DNA of 64,000 nt from Mytilisepta virgata (lineage: Eukaryota > Mollusca > Bivalvia > Mytilida > Mytilidae): the NCBI GenBank assembly GCA_028015205.1, contig CM051518.1:56840372-56904371 (forward strand), given 5' to 3'. A model generated the notes under the pieces. That model ran no database searches. It was not told the origin of the DNA and worked only from the letters and a program-made list of their open reading frames with translations. Of this stretch, positions 25,685 through 36,320 are shown in pieces. Each line of letters starts with the position of its first letter. Positions within the stretch are counted from its first letter, which is position 1. Both the position numbers and the translations under genes were made by a program.

Positions 25685-26695
25685 CTTATTATTATACTTT
25701 TTTCTTTTTCTTCCGTCAACCTGATGCACGAACTTGTCCGGCTATCTCCTCGGAAATGGATGGACCGATCAATATGAAACTTGGAGGGGTGATAGGTCCC
25801 AAGGTCCTACAGTGTTTTTTGCGGTTTATAATTTCAAAATGGCCGCCATTTCCAAGATGGCCGCCAAAAATGGCGAAAAATGTAAACATTGTCCAATTTC
25901 AACGAAACTTGGTATACAGGGTATAACGGTGATGGCGACTGATGGCGCATTGTCGGAATTTCTGTAATGGCCGCCATTTTCAAGATGGCCGCCGAAAATC
26001 GCGAAAAATGTAAACATTGTCCAATTTCAATGAAACTTGGTATACAGGGTATAAGGGTGATGGCAACTGACGGCGCATTGTCGGAAGTTTTGTAATGGCC
26101 GCCATTTTCAAGATGGCGGCCGAAAATGGCGAAAAATGTAAACATTGTCCGATTTCAACGAATCTTGGTATACAGGGTATATAGGTGATGGGGACTGACG
26201 GCGCATTGTCGGAATTTTTGTAATGGCCGCCATTTTCAAGATGGCCCCCGAAAATGGTGAAAAATGTAAACATTGTCCGATTTCAATGAAACTTGGTATA
26301 CAGGGTATAAGGGCGATGGCGACTGACGGCGCATTGTCGGAATTTTTGTAATGGCCGCCATTTTCAAGATGGCCGCCAAATGGTGAAAAATGTAAACATT
26401 GTCTTAAATTTATAATACATATGAAAATTCCTTTATACATAGATTTATGTGAATTGTAATGAAATTATCACTTTCATTATAATTAGAGATTTATAGGCAT
26501 GGCTGTAGGGGAGGTATAAAATCTCTTTGATAAGGATGACAGCTGTCATTTGCTAGTTAAGGCCAGATAAATACAATACATAACTGCAGCCATTTTCAAT
26601 CAATATTAAGGGTTTCTTCAACTTGTTGAAGAGAACAGGCATAAAATGGGCACGGGAGGGGACATCTCACGTTTCGCGAAACGTAAATTTTAATT
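25685..26695. repeat. Copy B of the 844-bp module, with a foreign segment
   Basis: Begins as a near-identical direct repeat of copy A at an offset of 844 bp. It has units at about 25838, 25966, 26094, 26222 and 26350; the last is cut after ATGTAAACATTGTC. About 210 bp of unrelated AT-rich sequence (26404-26615) follows, then the same terminal segment as copy A (CTTCAACTTGTTGAAG, GGGGACAT and the palindrome). Copies A and B differ by only a few substitutions over about 650 bp, so the duplication is recent or homogenised. Confidence 0.85.
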
Positions 26696-28109
26696 TAAAT
26701 TAGTATTTCTAAATAACAATGCCTTCAAAAACGTTATTGCTGGATTGATCGACTATGAATTCTTAAAACTCCATTATTTAGTCTACAGCAGACCCAAATA
26801 CATGTACCTAGTGTTTATAGACTGACATATTTCAAATAGTTCGTGTTGGCGTTTTTGTCTTCATATGAACGTCATCATCTCAGTTCGATAAGTAAATAAT
26901 TTGTCGGTAAATTCACAAGATGTGAACTGCTAGTACTTAATCCATCTATAAGACTAATTAGTTTTTAAATTTAATTATTAATAAATTCACAACGCAGTTA
27001 ATATGTTGATGACCTTTTGAGATTGTACTAATGTGTGTAAGATGTTTTTTCACATAACATGTTTTGTTTCTTGTTGCCATTATAAGGGGTTGAAAATAGC
27101 ACTTGCCCGACACTTGCTAGTGTTTTGTTTTTATCAGCCATCTATCATATTTCGTGACGGGCTACTGAATTTTCATCGTACATATCACTTAATATTTCAG
27201 AATCAAAAATAGATCACTAATTTAGGAACATTAATATAGTACTAATCTCGGCGTTAGGGATAATGGATCATAAAGTGCTAAAGGAAAAAAATTTGTAATT
27301 CCAGAAAAAGTAACTCAAATGTAGAACAGACAAAACTTCAAAACAAATTAACCCCATATACTAACAACTGAGCCGAATTACCGTTAAAAGTCCGGCAGAT
27401 CATTTCTTATCGGAAATACTCAAAACCAAAATCTTATGAAAATCGGAACAATAACATGGAATTTTATACAGCAGATTCAGTTTCAAAATAGTCCAACGTG
27501 ATATAGCCAAATACCAGCCAGGGACAGACCTATTTCTGAGGGAGATATGTTCTTATGTACAAGAAATAGTAAGTACTGTCGTATCTATGTCTAGGCACGT
27601 AAAAGTAAAATGCTGTTATCTGCGAACTCTAATATCTGAACGGCAGAAAATCGATTATACCAGAAATTTATTGCATTTAGTTATGTCCAAATTTTTTTTA
27701 GGACTTTGTCTCGCGGGTGCAGTTTACTTCACTTTTATTTTTTTATCAAACGTGATGTGGTTAAATCCCAAATTATTAACCTCGTGTATTGATCGACAGC
27801 TTATTATCTAGTAATAACGGTGTTTTTAATTGGTGTTATAATTTCATACAAGGGATCTAATGAGAATTATAAAGATGTCAATTGTAAATCAGATTATTCT
27901 TGGCCACTGTATGATTTCAGGTCAGTCTAAGGTCGTTGTCCTGACTGTTAATTAACAAAAGTAATGATTTAAATAATAAATAGCTCGTTTGCACGAAAAC
28001 TAGTGGATGGCCCAATTTGTCTTATCAATATTCTCTATCATCCTGTAAAAAGATATCTCCCTCTTTTCTTAGACGGCTTTGGTTTTACCCTTTTGCATGG
28101 TATTGGAGC
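26696..28109. other. Intergenic, nothing recognised
   Basis: AT-rich; no gene or structured repeat seen. Confidence 0.5.
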
Positions 28110-28203
28110 CTGCTTTTCAGTGTTTTGTGTTATTGTTCCTGCTTTCAATATTTTTGGCCTTTAGTACAACTGATGAGTCGTTATTTGACGATATATGCAC
28201 ATC
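28110..28203 (+). other. Degenerate hammerhead-ribozyme-like motif in retroelement tail
   Basis: CTGATGA at 28170-28176 is followed by a 3-bp stem GTC/GAC (28177-28179 with 28187-28189), then GATA where the catalytic core needs GAAA, then TATGCACATC where the cleavage-site strand would lie. The upstream phrase CTTTTCAGTGTTTTGTGTTA is shared, diverged, with the minus-strand relic at 8586-8660. It is probably dead because of the GAAA to GATA change. Confidence 0.5.
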
Positions 28204-28790
28204 TCTACATCAAAACTGGTATCATAGAATATATATAATGTACATGCAAATATATTTTATAATCCTAAATAATAATAATGCGTACCCAGAAGACGATGCG
28301 AGGCCTTCAACAGTTAGTCATAGCTAACACTACATATAGTGTATAGATCACCCAACGATTATTGAAAAAAAAACATTCTAAATATCTGACAAATAAGAAG
28401 ACTTTGCTAAGGAAGATCCAGATGAATTTAACAGCGACCTTCCATAGATACTTCATACCAAGTTCCAGTTCTTTTGGGAAAGCAGTTCCATAAATAAAAG
28501 TGAAAACCTAACGGCCAAATTTGAGCAAGAGCAGTTAACAAGACTGGAAAAGGCGCTACCATAATTTAAAAGTTACGATTTATGTCACTGTGTATATAAT
28601 CTATTTCTCTGTGGTAAAACTAATGTGAAACAAAATTTGCAATTTGAAAATTTCCTAGGCTTATAGTACTATACTGCAAAAGACAGAAAAAGATATAGGG
28701 AATGTAACTTTGTAAATCTATATAGAAACCCTAAAACACAACAGACCGATGAATAGAAACGACATCTTATTTCAATAGTAATAATACTTA

Positions 28791-29115
28791 GGGACGAGAT
28801 CAAAAGTTCAAAGTTGGATAAAAAACTTAATTCACATAGTTTTTTCACTGATCCCCCCACCCCCCTCTTAACTTAATTTGGGAAAAATTGATTGACCAAT
28901 ATGGGCATATGCTTTGAGAGTATACTTTTTGTATCATGGGTCCTGTTTTTCCTCAACAATGTATGTTTGTTCTGTATATTGACTTGGACATCACTTGAAT
29001 CCGTATTTTTCAATCCGAAAATCGATGTCGGATAACAAAACTTGCAGCGATTTTTATCCCCCCCCCCCCCCCCCCCCCACCCCAAACTATTTGAATTAAG
29101 TTTTGATCTCGTCCC
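28791..29115. mobile_element. MITE, 325 bp, perfect 15-bp TIRs, two poly-C tracts
   Basis: GGGACGAGATCAAAA at 28791-28805 is matched by its exact reverse complement at 29101-29115. Inverted similarity continues inward (ACTTAATTCACATAGTTT against AAACTATTTGAATTAAGT). Flanks read TTA on both sides, a likely 3-bp target-site duplication. C-runs lie just inside both arms (28853-28865 and 29058-29080). No coding capacity, so it is non-autonomous. Confidence 0.8.
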
Positions 29116-29280
29116 TTAGAGATACAACCGAATTCAGGATTCATGGCTGAAAAAAGAACAATCATATACATAAAATCAATTCTTTAAAAAAAAAATTAGA
29201 CTTAAATAATACAAAATCAAAAATATAAGGAATATGACACGTTTGGTTGTGCATTGCTCATTTATTTTTTCTTCAATTTT

Positions 29281-29345
29281 TTTGGCTGTCCAAAGTTTGG
29301 GTCACAAGCTATACCTGATGAAGATGAACCAGAAAAGCGCATCAT
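29281..29345 (+). other. Hammerhead-like relic with both core boxes present
   Basis: CTGATGA (29315-29321), GAAA (29332-29335) and a terminal ATC (29341-29343) occur in the order and spacing of a hammerhead core with a very short stem III (AGCGCAT). The ten bases between the boxes do not form a good stem II. Related to 21165-21235 by upstream sequence. Confidence 0.45.
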
Positions 29346-31955
29346 ACACAAATAATATAGGTTTCAGGGTTTATTTTGTTATACAGTGATCTACATCAAA
29401 ATGACAACTTGGTGTCAAAAATCCAAGAAAAAGGTGAAAAAGTTTGTACCCAATACAACAGATGCTGTTCGAAATCAATTCGCTTTGAATTAAATATCAC
29501 AACTTTAATCTAATTGTAACTTGTTTGTATTCACTTTCGTAATTTCATTTCTCTTCGATTCCGTTACATCTTTAGCACATGTCAATCAAGTCAATCAAAG
29601 TTTCACACTGCATTCCATACAGCTAAATTGTATAAAAGTTTTTGGTGGATCAGGTGGTGAATGGCAAATTTTTGTGGATTTTAGAGAGTTGCACACAAGA
29701 CACGCTGCATATTTCAATTTTCCCATTCCCACCTTTGTGTCCTAGTTGCACTTGGAAGAGCCGTCAGAGATAGACATTAATTGGCTCACTGCTCCTTTTC
29801 ATTGCAACGTACTATTTACTTGTTTAAAAAAAATATATAGTACCTCCTTTTTGCTTAAGACAAATCTCGTCATAGAAAAGAATTATCTGACCTTTCATGA
29901 AAAAGATTACAAAAACAGAAAGGAAAAAAAGAAATATTTTAAAGCGTGGTGACCACCTGAATTGCGTCCTTTAATATGCTCAGTATTATTATTATTTTTT
30001 AAATATTCCTAAACAAAATTTTCAACAATCTTTATATTAAGATAAATTTCTCTTACCTCGTAGCAATTGGTAAGAATGTATCCTTGTTTACTTCTAGGAA
30101 TGAGTCACAACTGCTAAGATCGATCGATGCTACAAATTGGATCTCTTTCTACGCAGTTCTTAGATACTTTTTGTCTTTGGACTGGAAATATCTAGAATCC
30201 AAATTAAAATATTCTGCATCGTTTCCAATACGACTAGTTCAGTTACTAATTGCACACTCTGAGAATATGAGTTCTGAAATAGCAATATAGCGGATGCCAG
30301 TGTCGTCATCAAATTCCAATTCTGGTTGCGGATGAGGGAAGCTAGTTATATTGCCGTATACGGTATCGATCAATAAAAGTTGATATTTCAATCATCGCCG
30401 TTATTGACAAATGTGCGACTTCATTTAATAACAAATTAAATAGTCCGTCAATTTTTTATAAACTGCTTGGGTCATAAATAAGAAAAGAGTCATTTGTTCC
30501 GACACAAAATGTGTCTTTTAATGGAAATTTTCCACTTTTGTCCAATCCCTATTTCCATATAAAAACTAAAACCAGCCACTCAATATTTTTTCAATCAATC
30601 TGAACTACTTTCGAAGCTACAATGTTATTTCTCCTGAATATGACTTACTGAACCGAGAATATAAACGCCATGTTTTTCATCGTTTTAGAACTGTAGTAAA
30701 ATGGTAAATGGAAATCAGTTAATATAATTATCTTGTGGTTTGTCTTAAGCTGTATTCACTTGTAAATGTCCATTTTATCAAATTATCATTACAGAATTAT
30801 CAAAACCTAATTGTTTGGTGGACAACTGAAAACTGACCTTACAATTCCTAGTAAAAGATCATCTAAATCTCCAGCTTAAATCATCCCCAGGTCTCGTACA
30901 AGAACTTTTACAATATAATAGGTAACTCTTCCCATCACTTTACACCTAGAAACATTTTTTTAATTTCAGAAAATGAATCGGAAGAAAAACAAAGAATAGA
31001 AAACTGTAACAAAAAGTATTTTTCTTTAAAGGGCATTTCCCTAGATAATTCTTTTCTCAGATTTGTAGATTTTGTGGTTTAAAACAGGCATAAGAAGTAA
31101 ATCATCATCTCAGTTACCACCTAGTAACTCTGTGAGCTATTAGGTCTAGTAGCGGAGATTAATAAGACAACTTGAGAAATTTTGTTCTATTTTGAAATTT
31201 CTAATAATATTTAATACCATGCAGTTTTGTGTTTCATAAAATGTACATTGTGGACAACATACGCGCACTCGGTGGTGATGCAAGACAAGCACTAAGCTAC
31301 AAAAGAAATCGACAAGCACTAAGCTAAGCACAAGCACGAGAAATCAGTCCAAGTTCAAAACTTATCCTAATGTTTTACATTGAATACACTACTGATTTCC
31401 ACAAGATGTGGATAATGTTTGGATAATCAACATGATCAATCTTTTAAACCAAATTACTATCAAATGTTTCGGTGGGCAACATTTCAGGCAATCTTTCAAA
31501 CTTCGAACTTTCATAGCCATTTCAATATACCATAACAATATTATTACTTCATATCAATCTGTCTCTTTATTTAAACCGACTGGCTATCAATCAATTTATA
31601 AATACCACCAACATCTACAACTGAATTTTCAGACAAAATCAGTTTCCAGATTATGGACTAAAATATCAAGGATAAACATTGAAACTTTAAGATTCAGTAT
31701 TGCAAAGGGCACCTTTAACACAACAGTTTATATAAAATGACTATATATTTTTGTGCTAAAATTCCAACTTGAACTTAATCATGTTAATTATTTACAGACA
31801 AGGACCGTAGAACTTTCTATATGAGAATGAACATATTTATTTTATTGTATAGCAACGTAATATTCCCTGTTAGAACGTAACCAAAAACTAGCGTAAAATA
31901 TTTGCGATATTGCACGGAGAGCACGGGAACCTGGTGGTGTTGCTATACAATAAAA
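29346..31955. other. Intergenic, nothing recognised
   Basis: AT-rich, only short open frames of poor composition. Confidence 0.5.
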
Positions 31956-32074
31956 GGGTTATTGCACGAAATTGGAAAATATTGTCCCTCGTAGAATATC
32001 TTATTACAATCGCAGGCTCATGCGATATTACATTCTACTCGGGACAATATTTCCCAATATTCGTCCAAGAACCC
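31956..32074. repeat. Inverted repeat, ~119 bp
   Basis: The left arm (GGGTT...GGAAAATATTGTCCC) and right arm (GGGACAATATTTCCCAATAT...AACCC) pair over about 35-40 bp with small gaps, with the loop around 32000-32035. Likely a small foldback or MITE relic. No coding content. Confidence 0.65.
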
Positions 32075-32249
32075 TATATATTATAACATAACTTCGAATA
32101 CGATATCTGTATTATTTGACGAAATAAGTAACAAATTCTGCATTAATATTTGTTTATTTTTCTGCACTATAGTTTGTTTAGAATAGACCAAGAATAAATT
32201 AAAGTCGATCCATTTATTCAATTACCTAAAACAGAAGAAACGGAAAAGG

Positions 32250-32750
32250 AAACGGAAGGCTTATTTCGTGAAGAACCACTCTGATTCTGACAAAAAGTAT
32301 TCTGAAGATAAAAATACAGACATGTTAGATTTTCTCATAAACAACATATTTATTGAATTTGGCGGTCTAATTTTTCAACAAACAATCGGCATTCCAATGG
32401 GAACCAACTGTGCTCCTCTCCTCGTCGATCTGTTTCTGTTCTTATATGAAGCGGACTTCATTCAAGAGCTACTACGTGAAAACAAATAGAAACTAACCCA
32501 ATCCTAATTAATTTCACTTTTCGTTATATACCAGCATCGCCTGCATATGGCGTAAACATTTCTCGGCTTATCCAATTTTCAAGGACATGCGTGAGTTACC
32601 CTGACTTCCGACAAAGAGGATTACTGCTGTCACACAAGCTTCTTAACCAGGTTTTATCAGGTATAAGTTGATGTCATCACTTAGGAAATTTTACGGTGTC
32701 GTCGTCACGAATTGATTGACCGTTACAGTGTTCCAACATCCAAGATGATG
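32250..32750 (+). pseudogene. Penelope-like retroelement reverse-transcriptase relic, internally deleted
   Basis: The frame 32268-32489 encodes a reverse-transcriptase palm segment with GGLIFQQTIGIPMGTNCAPL followed by DLFLFLYEADFIQELL, characteristic of Penelope-like and related RTs. After a stop at 32487-32489, a frameshifted continuation reads FTFRYI then PASPAYGVNISRLIQFS and SYPDFRQRGLLL, which in the family belongs well downstream. The catalytic Y-x-D-D segment that should follow FTFRYI is missing, so about 100 codons have been lost at about 32531. Further decayed similarity (KFYG-like) runs to about 32750. The 5' part and endonuclease are absent. It cannot encode an active enzyme. The family call rests on motif memory and not on a search. 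Confidence 0.8.
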
Positions 32751-32844
32751 TTGCACCTGTTCTCACTGTTGTAACATTTCATGTGCCTCCACCGATTTGT
32801 GACTTCCACCGGATTGACTTTGTTGAACTTCACGACGGGTGCCG

Positions 32845-33000
32845 TATACGGAGCAGGACCTGCTTACCCTTCCGCAGCTCCTGGGTTCACTCATGTTTTT
32901 TATAGTAGTTCGTGTTGTTCATTGTTTATTAGTTTTCAGTGTTTATTTGTTGTGCTTGTGGTTGTTCATTTGTATTCCCGGATACGTCTTTTCATTTGCT
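32845..33000 (+). repeat. Retroelement-tail repeat, copy 1
   Basis: ATACGGAGCAGGACCTGCTT, GGGTTCACTC, AGTTCGTGTTGTTCATTG and GTGGTTGTTCATTTGT recur in the same order at 57180-57345. This copy lies just after the reverse-transcriptase relic and may be its 3' region. The frame across it (32781-33191) is not a credible gene. Confidence 0.7.
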
Positions 33001-34759
33001 CCTTAGGAATATATCATCTATATAAGCCATTAGCTTGTTTCCGAATCCTTTTGTTATTTCTGTATTTTGTCTGTTATTATGTATCTTTGATTATTAGAAT
33101 AAATTTGTTTAAACTACAACAGAGGGATTCCCCTTTAATAAGACACAGTACATGTATAAAGAAAAATTCTACAATCTTCACTGGGTTATAATCTTACGAA
33201 AATCATAAATGGTAAGGAAGGTCTTTAAATTAAGTAATAAAAACATGTATGAACCAACAAATAAACAATTTACTCACTTAAAAGCAATGTGAACTGCATG
33301 AAGCAATGCCCCGCCTTGAAAGGAACCATCAAGTCAGAAGTTCTGTGTTCTAATGCGTCCGGTGGACCCCTGACAATGTATACCTTAATATATTATAGGT
33401 TTGTCAAAGATTGGTTTTATGCCCCGTCTTGCTTAACAAAAATGAAATCACTGACGACTTAAACTATATTTCTCGTGACAGGGGTCCTACGGCGGCACTA
33501 AGACACAGAACCCGATTTGTGAGGTTGAAAAGGAATTTTCAAAAAATTATCCGTCAACATCATATGCCTACTTCGATTCAGCCAACTCGCATCACTCTGG
33601 TTACTTGACTAGCAATCAGTTCCTTTGGGGGATAATCCAGGAGGCTGGTATCACCCCGTCCCTAGGGTATAATGCAAGTGTCTAAAAAAATAACTGACAT
33701 TTACAAGCAATACTTAATAGCTTTTTCAGACAAATAAAACATTAGATTCACAGAAAAACCGTTTTAATGTTTTCTTTGAAGTAGGAACTGTCATAAATGA
33801 TAAGAAACTCAAAGCTTGTAGAATGACAGTTGTAATATTTATGGTAGGAAAAAATTCAATTAATGGTAACATCAAGGAATGAGAATATGATATCAGGAAT
33901 GGAAAAATTAGATTTTCTAAATGACGCAGTTCTGTATAAAAACAATTTTCTTGTAACATATTCAAGTCTTGTGTAAAACCGTTCAATCTTTATCCAATAG
34001 ATACTCCGAATATCAAATTATCTGTTGATAGAAAATGGTGGCATGGTATATCTTAATGTCTCCTAATATATTTGTTATAATGAAATAGGAAATATATGGA
34101 ATGTTTTTTTTTATATAAAATAATTCCTTGTTGACAGATCTCGTATGTTGTTCACACTTAATCTGGGACTCGAACTCAAAGAATTACAATTTCTGGGAAA
34201 TCCGAATGGCCAAGATTAATATCCTCTTGTGCCATTAGAGTTTCTTTTATCTTTTTTTTTCAATGTTTTGGGTTAATGTATTTTTCATTCATAAAGATAT
34301 TGTTATTCATGACTCCTTTTTATTAAAAGGAGATCATTTTTAGAAATAAGATACGTTTTAACCAATAAAAATCTTTCAATCTTATAAATATTTCAATGGT
34401 ATTTACCTGGCATATACGTTTATATAACATTTACCTGGCATATACGTTTATATAACATTTGAAGTATGAAATTTACTAACATAACCTGGTGTCGAAATAG
34501 GTTAAGATTTTAAAAAATAACCAACCTGCTATCAATTAGATATTTATTTATTTTTTCAATCTTTAAAAATATGATCGCTATCATTTTCTTTGAATATAGT
34601 TGTTTACTTAAATTATAAAGGTTCACCTTCAGTATCGAAATGATCACAAGTATAACGATGCACCTGTACGATTAATACGAACCAATGACCTCAGGTATTT
34701 ACACCTGTACTTCCAAGTTATTTAGTGAAGAAAGACACACATTCGCTCAAGTAAACAAC
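33001..34759. other. Intergenic; short tandem repeat
   Basis: No gene seen. A 30-bp unit (TTACCTGGCATATACGTTTA + TATAACA...) is repeated twice at about 34402-34461. Confidence 0.5.
34158..34219 (-). pseudogene. Truncated tRNA-like sequence
   Basis: The minus-strand ends TTAATCT and AGATTAA form a perfect 7-bp acceptor-like stem. GAGTTCGAGTCCC is a good B box and TGGCCATTCGG a weak A box. The 62-nt length and lack of a proper T stem argue for a decayed tRNA or a SINE fragment. Confidence 0.35.
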
Positions 34760-35772
34760 ATGGCTAAACGTCAAAAGAATGGAGATCCTAGTTTTACCAC
34801 AGTATCTGTAAGTCATTTTATAAATATAAAATAATACCAAGTTCGGTGTAAAGGGCTTAATATCAAATACATCTTACATGTATTTTATAAAAATGAAATC
34901 AGTTCATTATTGAAATTCACAAATCACCAATTAATTACCAAGTTTAAGTCTTTAAAATGTCTGAGGACAGAAGTTTGTAATATCTTGACCAAGAATTTTA
35001 GAGTTTCCGTTTTCTGTCGCATGAACTTGGATTTGTAGGTCCAAGGTACACTTGTATATTTGAGAGCTTGAAAATATCCTGATTTTATCACGGGTAGGCC
35101 TTTTATGCGAGTGGTAAAATGTAGGTAGAAAGGGCGTACCCCTGTTAAATCAGGATATTTTCAAGCCACGTGAATCATTTCTATTCTAATATGATAGTTT
35201 CTACGACATTTTGAAACGCTGCAACATACATATAGGTTTCCAGACACGAAGTCGCCATAACACAACGCATGTTATAATATGGAGATACTTTGTTGTGGGA
35301 AACTTTACTATGATGTTGCCAAACAAGCCGTCTGGCGTCTGTGACGTTGAAATCAAAATATCTATATTTTACCACGGATGTAGACAGAAAGCGTTTGAAG
35401 CAGGTCACATTAGAACTAAATATACAACACGCGTACAACAATACCACTATCAAGAGACGAACAACAAATAGTAGCTGTTGGTTCTCGTTTGTAAACAACT
35501 TCAAAACATTAACAAAGTTAAGAAACAAATACAACTGATAAAATTTTAGTTTCCTATAATTATACTAAACTTTACGTTTATTGTAGGAAACAGTTGATAA
35601 AATAGACTACCAGAAAGACCATGTAGATACTGTCAATGACAAATCAAATTATTACGGACAAGGAGAGATCCTACCCCTGACAGATGAAGAGAAGATAAAA
35701 CGATTCATCCTCATCGCCTTTCCTGTCATCTTCTTCATCATTGCTATCATCCTCACAGCTATATACAATTGA
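34760..35772 (+). CDS. Two-exon gene for a 77-aa single-pass membrane protein
   Basis: Exon 1 is 34760-34807 (ATG GCT AAA CGT..., 16 codons) and ends at a consensus donor GTAAGT. Exon 2 is 35587-35772 after acceptor TTGTAG, joined in phase 0. The 77-residue product has a polar N-terminal half (MAKRQKNGDPSF..., then YYGQGEILPLTDEEKIKR) and one hydrophobic helix (residues about 57-74, FILIAFPVIFFIIAIILTA) ending almost at the C-terminus (YN). With no signal peptide, an N-cytosolic tail-anchored or small-integral-membrane topology is likely. Exon 2 has clearly more GC-balanced, codon-like composition than the flanks. A polyadenylation signal lies 180 bp downstream. It resembles the SMIM class in size, but I do not recognise the family. 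The start codon and splice sites are predictions. Confidence 0.72.
35066..35166. repeat. 101-bp hairpin element with perfect 20-bp arms, in intron 1
   Basis: GCTTGAAAATATCCTGATTT (35066-35085) is exactly inverted at 35147-35166. The internal sequence also has weak inverted similarity. It lies inside the intron of the small membrane-protein gene and looks like a tiny MITE. Confidence 0.8.
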
Positions 35773-35952
35773 TACTCAAGATCTTGCCTGGGATTTCTGA
35801 GCATAATATATAGCATAGTGCAATTGTTACATTACTTTGAAATTTTAGTATTGTTCAACTGATATTTATATTCATTTATGTGGAATATTGTTATAGACAG
35901 ATATTTTATAGGCAAATGCAGTTTCTTTCGTTTTTGAAAGTTATATTTTTAT

Positions 35953-35958
35953 AATAAA
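35953..35958 (+). promoter_or_regulatory. Polyadenylation signal AATAAA
   Basis: A canonical hexamer about 180 bp after the stop of the small membrane-protein gene, followed by T/GT-rich sequence. Confidence 0.6.
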
Positions 35959-36007
35959 GTTATGTATATATGTTGTTTGTTTTGATAAGTTTTGAACATT
36001 TGATTTA

Positions 36008-36320
36008 GAGGCTCCCAGGAGCTATGTCCATCTTGACTGGCAGCCTGGAACATTTCAGAGTGGTTTCAGACAAAAAGATGTTTAAGTAAATTTACCACAG
36101 GGGTCCTATGTTAAACTATGTTCGGCTCTCGCAGCCATCTTGGATGACAAACATGTCATCGGATACAATTCTAAGAGGACCACCTAAGGACCATTGCTGC
36201 CAAGTTTTGTTCCAATTGGCCCAGTGGTTTCAGAGGAGATCTTTTAAGGAAAGTTTACGACAACGACGGACGACTAAGTGATGACAATAGCTCATATGGT
36301 CCTTTTGGCCAGGTGAGCTA
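36008..36320 (+). mobile_element. Non-autonomous repeat (GAGGCTCCCAGGAGC... GGTGAGCTAAT), copy 1
   Basis: Opens with the small palindrome GCTCCCAGGAGC and closes with GTGATGACAATAGCTCA, CCTTTTGGCCAGGTGAGCTA. Copy 2 at 36688-37197 has the same two ends. This one is shorter by an internal deletion or divergence. It is non-coding. Confidence 0.7.

Noticed and set aside
24738..26440. Overlapping open frames of 60-114 codons on both strands with peptides like MFTFFAIFGGHLENGGH
   Set aside because: They are translations of the 128-bp repeat in three frames; the same peptides recur every unit and no start, splice or domain supports them.
32781..33191. 136-codon frame with many hydrophobic residues
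   Set aside because: Coincides with a retroelement-tail repeat also found at 57180-57345, where the frame is not maintained.
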